Positions 1 through 8,204 of a DNA stretch of 52,434 bases are shown in pieces. The notes below the pieces were generated by a model. That model was not told where the DNA came from. It saw only the letters and a list, made by a program, of their open reading frames with translations, and ran no database searches. Within the stretch, counting starts at the first letter, position 1. Each line of letters starts with the position of its first letter. A program made the position numbers and the translations under genes. Origin of the DNA: Granulosicoccus sp. (lineage in GTDB: Bacteria > Pseudomonadota > Gammaproteobacteria > Granulosicoccales > Granulosicoccaceae); NCBI GenBank assembly GCA_023301725.1, contig JALZUD010000039.1:1-52434 (forward strand), written 5' to 3'.

Positions 1-1514
1 CGACCGTACTGACCGGAACCACCAGATTGCTTCTTGTGAGTGTAAGTATCTTCGATAGCAGCAGTGATGGTTTCGCGGTAAGCCACCTGCGGCTTGCCTA
101 CTTCAACTTCAACACCGTGTGTACGCTTGAGGATATCGATCTTGATATCCAAGTGCAGCTCACCCATTCCCATAAGGATGGTCTCACCACTCTCTTCGTC
201 AGTCATTACACGAAATGAAGGATCCTCTGCAACCATCTTGCCGATAGCGACGCCCAGCTTCTCACTACCCGCTTTGTCTTTAGGAGACACAGCAATAGAG
301 ATGACCGGATCAGGAAAGACCATAGGCTCGAGTGTTGCTGGATTTTTTGGATCAGCCAGTGTGTGACCCGTTTGAACGTTCTTCATACCCAGAACAGCGA
401 CGATGTCGCCAGCCTGTGCAGAATCCAGCTCTTGGCGTGAATCAGCGTGCATCTCGACGATACGGCCGATACGCTCTGTCTTCCCTGTGAAAGTGTTCAG
501 TACCGTGTCGCCCTTGGCAATTTTGCCAGAGTAGATACGGATAAAGGTTAATGCGCCATAACGGTCGTCCATGATTTTGAACGCTAGTGCACGCAGTGGC
601 TTGTTAGGATCAACGATAGCGCGTTCGCCAGTTTCGTTACCTTCCAAGTCAACTTCAGGCTGTGGTACCACTTCTGTAGGACTTGGCAGATAAGACACAA
701 CGCCGTCGAGCATGGGCTGGATGCCTTTGTTCTTGAATGCTGAACCGCAGAATGTAGGAAACCACACCAAATCGATAGTGCCTTTACGAATGCATTTCTG
801 TAGCGTTTCGATATCAGGCTGTTCACCGTCGAAATAACGCTCCATGGCAGCATCATCCATCTCCAGAGCTGACTCAACGAGCTCTTCCCGCCATTTAGCA
901 ACATCTTCGACCATGTCAGCAGGCACATCTTCAATGCTGTAGTTCTCAGGATTTCCTGTCTCGTCCCAAATCCAAGCCTTTTCTGTCAAAAGATCGACTA
1001 TGCCCACAAAGTTCTCTTCCGTGCCAATTGGCAGAACCATAACCAGCGCACGAGCAGCCAGAACTTTCTTGACTTGATCGACGACGCGGAAAAAGTCAGC
1101 ACCCATACGATCGAGCTTGTTGACGAAGATTACGCGTGCAACTTCAGATTCGTTCGCATAGCGCCAGTTAGTCTCAGACTGAGGCTCAACACCACCAGAA
1201 CCACAGAAAACACCTACACCACCGTCCAATACTTTTAATGAACGATAAACTTCGATTGTGAAGTCAACGTGTCCCGGGGTGTCAATGATATTGAAACGAT
1301 GACTGTCCCACTCACAGCTGGTTGCAGCGGACTGGATCGTGATACCACGCTCCTGCTCCTGCTCCATGAAATCGGTTGTGGCTTCACCATCATGAACCTC
1401 ACCGGACTTATGAATTTTGCCCGTAAGTTTTAGGATTCGCTCTGTTGTGGTGGTCTTGCCCGCATCAACGTGGGCGAAAATGCCTATGTTGCGGTAGTTG
1501 GAAAGGTCTGTCAT
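1..1514 (-). CDS. fusA: Translation elongation factor G (C-terminus cut by window edge)
   Basis: Ribosomal translocase GTPase acting in the cytoplasm during elongation. Translation from the ATG at 1514-1512 gives about 504 residues starting [20 protein letters not shown]; a full EF-G has about 700, so the last domains lie beyond base 1. Visible are the P-loop AHVDAGKT, the G3 motif DTPGH, the G4 motif as NKLD rather than NKMD, and the domain II/III motifs [11 protein letters not shown] and [10 protein letters not shown]. Wording such as [19 protein letters not shown] matches the second EF-G of Vibrio/Shewanella better than the str-operon EF-G (from memory of the families). No rpsL, rpsG or tuf is next to it, and upstream is about 600 bp without genes, which also suggests a stand-alone paralogue. 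The Shine-Dalgarno sequence is weak. EF-G identity is certain; the paralogue class is inferred. Confidence 0.95.
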   Translation of the reverse strand, partial: MTDLSNYRNIGIFAHVDAGKTTTTERILKLTGKIHKSGEVHDGEATTDFMEQEQERGITIQSAATSCEWDSHRFNIIDTPGHVDFTIEVYRSLKVLDGGVGVFCGSGGVEPQSETNWRYANESEVARVIFVNKLDRMGADFFRVVDQVKKVLAARALVMVLPIGTEENFVGIVDLLTEKAWIWDETGNPENYSIEDVPADMVEDVAKWREELVESALEMDDAAMERYFDGEQPDIETLQKCIRKGTIDLVWFPTFCGSAFKNKGIQPMLDGVVSYLPSPTEVVPQPEVDLEGNETGERAIVDPNKPLRALAFKIMDDRYGALTFIRIYSGKIAKGDTVLNTFTGKTERIGRIVEMHADSRQELDSAQAGDIVAVLGMKNVQTGHTLADPKNPATLEPMVFPDPVISIAVSPKDKAGSEKLGVAIGKMVAEDPSFRVMTDEESGETILMGMGELHLDIKIDILKRTHGVEVEVGKPQVAYRETITAAIEDTYTHKKQSGGSGQYG

Positions 1515-2134
1515 GGGTTAATGCTCAAACTCTGTGAATAGGGGCCGTGGCGTGTTGCAAGGATCGTTGATATGCAAACAACGCTGTGGCCATAAAGCCA
1601 AAAAACAAGTAAGTGGTTAAAATTGCGCGAAAAAATCAGTTTAAATCGGATAAATTACACTGAGCTGCTCGGAAATGCCCCGCGTGCAAGGCACGCTGGC
1701 GCTCGGTAAACCCGCAATTCTACCCAATTTTCGTGCTCGGCGGTCGCTAAGCGTGTGCCTTTCGCTAATCAGCGGACAAAACTAACTGATGTTTTGCTAT
1801 CTAAACACCGTAACTAGCTTAATGATCAACAACTTGAATGCTCAGACAGGAGCGCTACAATAGTCTAAGCCAAGTAGGAAAACGTATTAATAAGCATGTA
1901 GTTACAACAACAACTGAACCTTCCAGATTCCCAGAACTCAAAGAACTTACGCGAATTACCGGCCCGAAATAGTCTACCGGTTCGTGGAATTAACCCCGGA
2001 TATCCGGATAATGACGAGATTGCAAGAGTATTGTCCGCTAATCACTAGCGCAAGGTTTGCTTTGCAAGGTAAAATAGAAGAGCCCGTCTGATCAGTCGGG
2101 CTTGTTATACATCGAGGATAGGCGGTAGTTCATC
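1515..2134. other. Intergenic region between divergent fusA and ATP-grasp genes
   Basis: I see no convincing gene on either strand in these 620 bases. The region should hold the promoters of fusA on - and of the ATP-grasp gene on +. Its right end contains the hairpin listed at 2079-2100. No tRNA-like cloverleaf or known riboswitch was recognised. Confidence 0.5.
2079..2100 (+). terminator. Hairpin, possible terminator or 5' leader structure
   Basis: AGCCCG pairs with CGGGCT around a short loop and is followed by TTGTTAT, which is only a weak T-tract. No + gene ends upstream, so it may instead fold in the 5' leader of the ATP-grasp gene that starts 35 bases later, or end a small transcript from the intergenic region. 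The structure is seen; the role is not. Confidence 0.35.
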
Positions 2135-3016
2135 ATGCACATTACGATCATTATGGTATTGACCTACATATTGTGCTGCGCAAGGATTGCGACTGCGCCG
2201 TGGCGCTATTGGCAGTTAAACGCACACTATTTTTCAAAAGAACAAGGCGTGTTCTCAAAGATGTCCATCGACGGGCTGATCCCAGAGAAATGGAAACTGG
2301 TTCAAACAATCGATTCTGAAGGTTATGTGCCTGAGAGCTTTCCGGTGTTTTTGAAGCCTGAATGGGGACAAAACGCGCACGGTATTCACCGCGCTGACAA
2401 CCTGTCTCAACTGGTAAAACTGCGCTCGAATCTTGCGGACCAACCACAATGTTACTTGGTTCAACAGGCGGCTCCCGGGCGACGCGAGTTTGAACTGTTC
2501 AGCATCGATGCCGATCGCGAGGACGGCATACACGATGTTTTCACTGTCACAGAAGCTGTCAACAACACTGAAAGCTATCCCATTAACAGCAAGTACAACC
2601 TTTCCACTCGCTACTCAGACATAACTGCCGAGTTCAACGACGCCCAACGCGATCAAATGAGCGGGTACTTGTCGCAGATAGGCACATTCGGCATCAGTCG
2701 TATGGCCGTTCGCGCAGACAGCACCGAAGCGCTAGTAAATGGTGATTTCCACGTTATCGAAATAAATTTGTTTCTACCCATGCCCATCAACTTACTCGAT
2801 GGAAACTACACGTGGCAGCAAAAGTGGGCATTTATCCGCCCAGCTATGATGAGCCTTGCTCAATCTACCAAGTTGATCAAACCTGTCGAAAAGCGCCAAC
2901 CTATTTTTTATCGCATGATGATGTACGGACGCGACACTCCGGACGCCAAATGCCAAGGTAGCAACAGCCAGACATCAAAATCACACAAAATTGGCGAGCA
3001 ATCAAGCCAATTGTGA
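2135..3016 (+). CDS. ATP-grasp domain protein, D-Ala-D-Ala ligase-like
   Basis: A 293-residue protein resembling ATP-grasp ligases, which join a carboxylate to an amine through an acylphosphate. Visible signs are FPVFLKPEWGQNAHGI (about residues 68-83), which looks like the ATP-binding lysine strand with its glycine-rich loop, and VIEINLFLPMPINLL (about 205-219), which matches the late acidic E-x-N metal-binding region. The first 60 residues are short for a complete preATP-grasp domain. The ATG at 2135 follows GAGGATAGGCGG, a usable ribosome site. A second ATP-grasp gene follows within 10 bases (or overlaps by 26 if its TTG start is used), then an MFS transporter, so the three probably form an operon. 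The substrate cannot be read from the sequence. Confidence 0.65.
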   Translation: MHITIIMVLTYILCCARIATAPWRYWQLNAHYFSKEQGVFSKMSIDGLIPEKWKLVQTIDSEGYVPESFPVFLKPEWGQNAHGIHRADNLSQLVKLRSNLADQPQCYLVQQAAPGRREFELFSIDADREDGIHDVFTVTEAVNNTESYPINSKYNLSTRYSDITAEFNDAQRDQMSGYLSQIGTFGISRMAVRADSTEALVNGDFHVIEINLFLPMPINLLDGNYTWQQKWAFIRPAMMSLAQSTKLIKPVEKRQPIFYRMMMYGRDTPDAKCQGSNSQTSKSHKIGEQSSQL

Positions 3017-3026
3017 GACCTACAAC

Positions 3027-3935
3027 GTGAAGAAATTAAAGTCGCTGATCTACGCCTGGATCAGCGCTAAATACATGGCTGGGTGCAGCAACTACAACTC
3101 GCTTCAAGTTAGAAAAGCCAGTCGTTCCAAAAAGCAAGCGCGTGAGATGTTTGCAAAGCACAATGTTCCTCACGCCAAAGGCACACTATTTTTCAACCCA
3201 CTGACTGCACATCGGTTTGCCAAGGAGCATGGATTTCCTTTGTGCATAAAGCCAAACGTGAGCGGTTTTTCACGTGGCAGCCACTTTCCTATCACCAACT
3301 ATCGTGAACTGTGGAAGGCGGCGTTGTGGGTGAAAGTCTGGTGGCCTAACAGTGTGGTTGAACAGTACCTTTTAGGATCTAACTACCGGGTATTAGCCAC
3401 GGATGAGGAGCTAGTCTCTGTGATTCGCCGCTATCCTCCGTTTGTTGATGGCAACGGCCGCGACTCCATAGCGACCTTAATAGACACGGAAAACGCGCAA
3501 CGGGAGGTTATGAACCTGCATCCCACCATCTACCCGATTGCCAAGTCTGCACAAACAATTTCCTACCTCAAAAGCTGTGGAAAAACACTAGACAGCGTGC
3601 CAGCTGATGGCGAACGCGTACATACATTCAACCGGATAGCACTGGCCCCTGGTGGCGTGGTGGAGGTCATTGATAAAGACAGCATTCCTGAAGCCAATCG
3701 CGAACTGTTTTTGCAGGTCATGAAATCGTTCGACGCGAAGCTTTTTGGCATTGATGTCATCTTTGAAGATGGCATAGAGAAAGACTATCGAGAGCAGCGC
3801 TGTATTTTTCTCGAGGTCAACTCACGCCCGTATACTCGAATGCACAGCTTCCCACGTTACGGTGCAGTTGAAAACCTAGACAGTTTTTACGAGAAAATGG
3901 ATGCCCTTCAGGTCACTGAATCTGACACGTTCTAG
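3027..3935 (+). CDS. ATP-grasp ligase, cyanophycin synthetase/GshAB-like
   Basis: About 302 residues of an ATP-grasp fold of the cyanophycin synthetase/glutathione synthetase type. Seen in order: a TLFFNP...HGFPLCIKPNVSGFSRGS nucleotide-binding segment, VEQYLLGSNYRVLATDEELV (a stretch typical of CphA/GshAB ligases), VDGNGRDSIATLID, then LAPGGVVEVIDKD and FGIDVIFED with ILEVNSRP-like FLEVNSRPYTR metal ligands near the end. It lacks the N-terminal and Mur-ligase parts of true cyanophycin synthetase, so it is a stand-alone ligase. The start is uncertain: GTG at 3027 gives MKKLKSLIYAWISAKY with a 10-base gap to the upstream gene, while an in-frame TTG at 2991 would overlap it. Neither has a strong ribosome site. 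It probably works with the upstream ATP-grasp protein on an amino-acid or peptide substrate. Confidence 0.75.
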   Translation: MKKLKSLIYAWISAKYMAGCSNYNSLQVRKASRSKKQAREMFAKHNVPHAKGTLFFNPLTAHRFAKEHGFPLCIKPNVSGFSRGSHFPITNYRELWKAALWVKVWWPNSVVEQYLLGSNYRVLATDEELVSVIRRYPPFVDGNGRDSIATLIDTENAQREVMNLHPTIYPIAKSAQTISYLKSCGKTLDSVPADGERVHTFNRIALAPGGVVEVIDKDSIPEANRELFLQVMKSFDAKLFGIDVIFEDGIEKDYREQRCIFLEVNSRPYTRMHSFPRYGAVENLDSFYEKMDALQVTESDTF

Positions 3936-3966
3936 CAGCTTGCCTCGAAGCACGGTCACGTAAATT

Positions 3967-5214
3967 TTGCCTTCCCTCTCGCGCTCGCTGTACCTCTACC
4001 AATTCCTTGGTGCACATTCGTTATTGATCGGCCTTCTTCCGTTCTTTCTGCCTGTTTACTTGTGGAAGCTGGGGCTTAGCCTTGCAGGGCTAAGCCTGCT
4101 AATCGGCGTGTCAGGCATCAGCTTTGCGTTGGCCTTATATACATGGCAACGCTTGTCGACACGCTGGCCATTAAAACGACTCGTAGCACTAACCTTTGTC
4201 CTTGAAACTGCACTGGTGTTTTTTGTGGGTGTTTTCACACTGATCCCGGGGGTTGGCTTGCTTGCAACGCCACTGGGTGATGTAGGCGCATCCAGTGTAT
4301 TTAGCTTAGTTATGACGGCTATAGTTATCGGCATTTTTAACGGCGTATACAATGCGTTTTTCTGGACTACTCAGCGCACTCTTTTTCTGCAGCAGTTGTC
4401 CCCCGCCGTTGAAGGCAAAAGTGAGACAGGCAGGCAATACGGCAACTTTCAAATCTTTGTCACATTGTTCCTCAAGCTAGGTATTCTGCTGGGCGGATGG
4501 CTGCTCGATGCTGGAGGCTTTGTGACGCTACTGGCGATCAGTGCAGGTGTTAGTGCTGCATCGAATGTGTGGTTAGCACGATCTGAACATGGCAATAAAA
4601 TGCTTCACCAATTGCCTTCACGAGTTGGCTTAGTAAAAAGCCTGCGTTACAAAGATCAGCAAGGTTCCAGCCCAACGTTCGCCATCGATGGTATCTTTTT
4701 GTATCTGGACAGCCACTTCTGGACGTTGTCTTTATTCATGCTGGTCAAGCAAGATTTCTCAACATTGGGAGTAGCCGTTGTACTACTCGCGCTTGGCTTT
4801 GCAGTATTGTTTTTCCTGATTAAAAACGGTATTGATCGTCTTGATGTTCAGCGCGTGTTTAAGGCTGCGGTGATCTTGTACAGCCTGTCGTGGCTGTTGC
4901 GTTTCACCTTAGATGACACCATGAGCGGTAACGCATTGCTGATTAATCTTCTGGTGGTTACTTTCTTCTCATCGTTCTTCCGTTTGGCTTTCAATAAACG
5001 TTTTTTTGATGTTGCCCGCTCTGAAGGTGCCGTGCACTACCTACTCTATAAAAGCTTTAGCTCACAATTTATATTAGGGTTGTTTTTCATCCTATTGGGC
5101 AGTGCGCTGTTCTTTATTGCCGCCGAACCTATGCGTATTTTGCAAGGCGTTTATCTGGGTGCCGCATTGTTGTCTTTGATCTACTTACTTTATCAGGACA
5201 AGAGTAAAGGCTAG
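3967..5214 (+). CDS. Major facilitator superfamily-like membrane transporter
   Basis: A 415-residue, very hydrophobic protein with about 12 predicted membrane helices running from LYQFLGAHSLLIGLLPFFLPVY near the N-terminus to LGAALLSLIYLLYQ at the end, and a polar loop near the middle (about residues 205-235). The pattern fits an MFS permease, but no substrate signature was recognised. An in-frame TAA at 3961-3963 forces a start at or after the TTG at 3967, so a TTG start is likely. It lies 31 bases after the second ATP-grasp gene on the same strand, which suggests it exports or imports the product or substrate of those ligases. That link is inference from position. Confidence 0.75.
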   Translation: MPSLSRSLYLYQFLGAHSLLIGLLPFFLPVYLWKLGLSLAGLSLLIGVSGISFALALYTWQRLSTRWPLKRLVALTFVLETALVFFVGVFTLIPGVGLLATPLGDVGASSVFSLVMTAIVIGIFNGVYNAFFWTTQRTLFLQQLSPAVEGKSETGRQYGNFQIFVTLFLKLGILLGGWLLDAGGFVTLLAISAGVSAASNVWLARSEHGNKMLHQLPSRVGLVKSLRYKDQQGSSPTFAIDGIFLYLDSHFWTLSLFMLVKQDFSTLGVAVVLLALGFAVLFFLIKNGIDRLDVQRVFKAAVILYSLSWLLRFTLDDTMSGNALLINLLVVTFFSSFFRLAFNKRFFDVARSEGAVHYLLYKSFSSQFILGLFFILLGSALFFIAAEPMRILQGVYLGAALLSLIYLLYQDKSKG

Positions 5215-5278
5215 GCAAAAAGGCTTGCAACGTGATAAGGTCGGGCCGAATTCGCAACGAATTCATAAGGGCATCGAT

Positions 5279-6757
5279 TTGAATCAGGAAATCACTACAC
5301 CGCCGCCGCAGAGCGCAAAGACGTTCAACAATGCGAGCGAAGCCGTCGATGAGCTCATCCGGCTATACGACATCAGTACGCACTTTCTGCGTAAAGCCTT
5401 CACCCAGTATCTTGAGGGCAACCTTCCTGCTCAAAAGCATCGTGCTTACTACCCTGAAATTTGCTTTAGCACCAGCACCTATGCGCGAGTGGATTCGCGC
5501 TTATCGTTCGGCCATGTAGACCAACCTGGACTGTACGGCACCACGGTATCTCAACCAACACTGTTTCGTGGGTATTTAACACACCAGATAAAACTGCTCA
5601 TTGAGAATCACAACGAGCCGGTAGAAATTCGCCTCTCAGATATTCCCATTCCACTGCATTTTGCACTAGAGGCAGGCTCTTCTGTGACAGTTAAACAGCC
5701 TAAAACATCGGCTAGTTTACTGCGTGATATGTTTGATGTACCCGAGCTAGCCCATGTTAACGACTACATTGTTAATGGTACCCATGTAACTGAACCTGGC
5801 GGCGCAATGCCATTAGCCCCCTTTCCTGCTCAACGTATTGATTACTCAATACATAGGCTAGTGCACTACACAGCAACCGCGCCTGAGCACTTTCAGAACT
5901 ATGTGCTGTTTACCAACTATCAGTTTTACATCGACGAATTTTGCCGCCTTGCACGCGATATGATGGCCGCCGGCGATAGTCGCTATGAGGCGTTTGTAGA
6001 ACCGGGCAATGTTATAACCCACTCTGGAGAGTCTGCACCCAGCTCAGGCAACACACCTGCACGCCTACCGCAAATGCCAAGCTACCATTTGAAAACGGCC
6101 AAGGGTCGTGGCATTACTATGGTCAACATTGGCGTTGGGCCTTCCAACGCAAAAACCATTACCGACCACATTGCTGTGTTGCGCCCGCACGCTTGGCTAA
6201 TGCTGGGCCATTGCGCGGGCCTTAGGAACACTCAAGCGCTCGGTGATTATGTGTTGGCTCACGCCTATGTGCGAGAGGACAAAGTACTCGATGCTGACCT
6301 GCCGGTATGGGTGCCCATTCCTGCATTAGCCGAAGTACAACAGGCGCTTGAAAGTGCGGTGGCTGAAGTCACGGGGCTTGACGGATTTGAGCTTAAACGC
6401 ATCATGCGCACTGGCACAGTGGCGTCCATTGACAACCGCAACTGGGAGCTACAAGATCAGAAAGAACCCGTGCGCCGATTATCGCAATCTCGTGCAGTAG
6501 CTCTGGACATGGAGTCGGCGACCATTGCAGCCAATGGCTTCAGACTGCGCGTACCCTATGGCACTTTACTTTGCGTGTCTGACAAGCCACTGCAAGGTGA
6601 ACTCAAGCTTCCCGGCATGGCTTCTGACTTTTATCAAAAGCAAGTAGCCCAACACCTTGAGATTGGCATGCTCGCTATGCAAAAAATGAGCGATATGAAA
6701 GCAGAAAAGCTGCACTCAAGAAAACTACGCAGTTTTTCAGAAACCGCATTTCAATAG
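5279..6757 (+). CDS. amn: AMP nucleosidase
   Basis: Hydrolyses AMP to adenine and ribose 5-phosphate in purine salvage and adenylate-pool control. The protein aligns by eye with E. coli Amn along its length: an N-terminal AMNp domain (RLSFGHVDQPGLYGTTVSQP), then a phosphorylase-superfamily domain with VNIGVGPSNAKTITDHIAVL, GHCAGLRNTQALGDYVLAHA, SRAVALDMESATIAANG and VPYGTLLCVSDKPLQGE, and the typical tail LHSRKLRSF. The TTG at 5279 gives 492 residues, close to the 484 of E. coli, and has AAGG 8 bases upstream; an earlier in-frame TTG at 5225 would add 18 residues. It follows the transporter on the same strand and may be cotranscribed. Confidence 0.93.
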   Translation: MNQEITTPPPQSAKTFNNASEAVDELIRLYDISTHFLRKAFTQYLEGNLPAQKHRAYYPEICFSTSTYARVDSRLSFGHVDQPGLYGTTVSQPTLFRGYLTHQIKLLIENHNEPVEIRLSDIPIPLHFALEAGSSVTVKQPKTSASLLRDMFDVPELAHVNDYIVNGTHVTEPGGAMPLAPFPAQRIDYSIHRLVHYTATAPEHFQNYVLFTNYQFYIDEFCRLARDMMAAGDSRYEAFVEPGNVITHSGESAPSSGNTPARLPQMPSYHLKTAKGRGITMVNIGVGPSNAKTITDHIAVLRPHAWLMLGHCAGLRNTQALGDYVLAHAYVREDKVLDADLPVWVPIPALAEVQQALESAVAEVTGLDGFELKRIMRTGTVASIDNRNWELQDQKEPVRRLSQSRAVALDMESATIAANGFRLRVPYGTLLCVSDKPLQGELKLPGMASDFYQKQVAQHLEIGMLAMQKMSDMKAEKLHSRKLRSFSETAFQ

Positions 6758-6766
6758 TGCGCTTGT

Positions 6767-6799
6767 GGCTAGGGGTTAACTCAAAGTTGACCCCTAGCC
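6767..6799. terminator. Hairpin between convergent genes
   Basis: A 14-bp stem, GGCTAGGGGTTAAC against GTTGACCCCTAGCC, with one G-T pair and the loop TCAAA. It sits just after amn and before the convergent carboxypeptidase gene. No T-run follows on +, so intrinsic termination is likely but not textbook; it could serve both strands. Confidence 0.6.
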
Positions 6800-6867
6800 C
6801 AGCCGGAGCCGAGCCGGTACCTACCCAGAGTTGAGGCAATAATACCTTCGCAACACACTGCCGTTTT

Positions 6868-8049
6868 TCATCTGTCGCGTTTCAATAAACGTTTGGTGAG
6901 TGCCAAATAAGCCACATCAACAAACGATGCTCCTAGACGCAAACAGCGCTCTGGGGACCATCCGACATCGGGCCGAGGCCGGTTGGCGGTGTCTTTAAAA
7001 GGCATTTCCAGAGTCAGCGCCAGTGCGCCAAACTGATGTGCAAGCTGGTTACTGCAGATAGTCAAGTTAGCGTTGCCGGGCTTATTGATCGGGTAGCCAT
7101 GCTTATCCTGAAAATCCGGATTGATTGAGCCCCACGTGTGCTTCAAATTAACAAGCTCCGCGTTGCGTTCTGGCGTCCAGTCTTTAACGCCCTCGGTGCC
7201 AGCAATAAAGTTATAAGGCAGAGCTTCATCACCATGAACATCAAGCGCCAAATCAATGCCTGTGCTGCGCATCCGCTCAAGCACTGAAAACACCTCAGGG
7301 CTGCGCTCCATGCTCGGCTCTGCCCACTCACGATTCAGATTAACGCCCAATGCGTTAGTGCGCAGGTGTCCTAGATAAGAGCCATCAGGATTCATGTTGG
7401 GTACAACGTGAATATCTGCTAACTCTCGTAAAGCACAACTGGTGGCATCGTCTTCATCGAGCAACCTGTCGAGCATACCTTCCATAAACCACTCCGCCAT
7501 AGATTCACCGGGGTGTTGGCGCGCTATGACCCAGAGCTGTGGTCTGTTGTTTTTGTCAGTGCTGGGCTCTTCTGACAAAGGCTGCACATGGAGATAATCC
7601 ATGGGACGGCCTTGATGTGTTTGCGCCAATACTTCATGACGCACGCACAGCGACGAGGCGGCAGCTGCGATTAAATCCGCATGCTGCTCCATGGAATAAG
7701 GTGCGAAGTACGCAAACCAAAGTTGATCGCAGTCGGTGTCTACCGACCAACGTAATTCGCCATTCTTGTACTCAGTGGCTGTTCGTTGCCACGTTTGGCG
7801 ATCACTACTGAAAACCACGTGGTAGTCCACCCACCCATCCGGGTAAGTGGTTGCACCGGCGTTTTCAATAATGAATGTGATGTTTTTGCCGCGAAGGCCC
7901 GACGCACTAAAATTAAACCACTGAAGAAAATCAGAGTTTGCATCTTTGCGAATGTTCAGCCGGATACCGGCTGGGTTGGATGCATCGACAAGCTCAATGT
8001 TTGCGCTGTCGTGCTGGGTGTTTATGGTGATTGAATCTTGCTGGGGCAC
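6868..8049 (-). CDS. M14 zinc carboxypeptidase, cytosolic carboxypeptidase-like
   Basis: A 393-residue metallopeptidase of family M14 in the cytosolic carboxypeptidase (CCP/AGBL-like) group. Residues 1-125 look like the beta-sandwich N-domain of that group, with no signal peptide. The catalytic domain carries the zinc motif HPGES (H179, E182), PNMNPDG, LNREW (R240), the third zinc ligand in DVHGDE (H272), and LTLEMPFKD with the probable general-base glutamate. The start codon is GTG at 8049-8047. It is preceded on the same strand by the FAS1 lipoprotein gene, but a strong terminator lies between them, so it is probably transcribed separately. Family members trim C-terminal amino acids from proteins; the bacterial substrate is unknown. 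Confidence 0.88.
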   Translation of the reverse strand: MPQQDSITINTQHDSANIELVDASNPAGIRLNIRKDANSDFLQWFNFSASGLRGKNITFIIENAGATTYPDGWVDYHVVFSSDRQTWQRTATEYKNGELRWSVDTDCDQLWFAYFAPYSMEQHADLIAAAASSLCVRHEVLAQTHQGRPMDYLHVQPLSEEPSTDKNNRPQLWVIARQHPGESMAEWFMEGMLDRLLDEDDATSCALRELADIHVVPNMNPDGSYLGHLRTNALGVNLNREWAEPSMERSPEVFSVLERMRSTGIDLALDVHGDEALPYNFIAGTEGVKDWTPERNAELVNLKHTWGSINPDFQDKHGYPINKPGNANLTICSNQLAHQFGALALTLEMPFKDTANRPRPDVGWSPERCLRLGASFVDVAYLALTKRLLKRDR

Positions 8050-8120
8050 GTCGTGGGGTATCCATGTGGGCTGGTGTAATGTTTTTTCCAGCTAATGTTG
8101 AATGATACCTTTGCACAACG

Positions 8121-8151
8121 AAAAAGGGCAGACGTTTGCACGTCTGCCCTT
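8121..8151 (-). terminator. Rho-independent terminator of the FAS1 lipoprotein gene
   Basis: A perfect 11-bp stem, AAGGGCAGACG with CGTCTGCCCTT, around the loop TTTGCA. On the minus strand the stem runs into TTTTT, as expected for a terminator 54 bases after the lipoprotein stop codon. Confidence 0.85.
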
Positions 8152-8204
8152 CTCTATACTTGGAGAACTTACCAAGTGTTTATAACATTGCCAGGGCAAT
8201 GTTC

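Noticed and set aside
2135-2533. Antisense open frames opposite the first ATP-grasp gene
   Set aside because: They overlap the ATP-grasp motifs, have no ribosome sites and no recognisable products.
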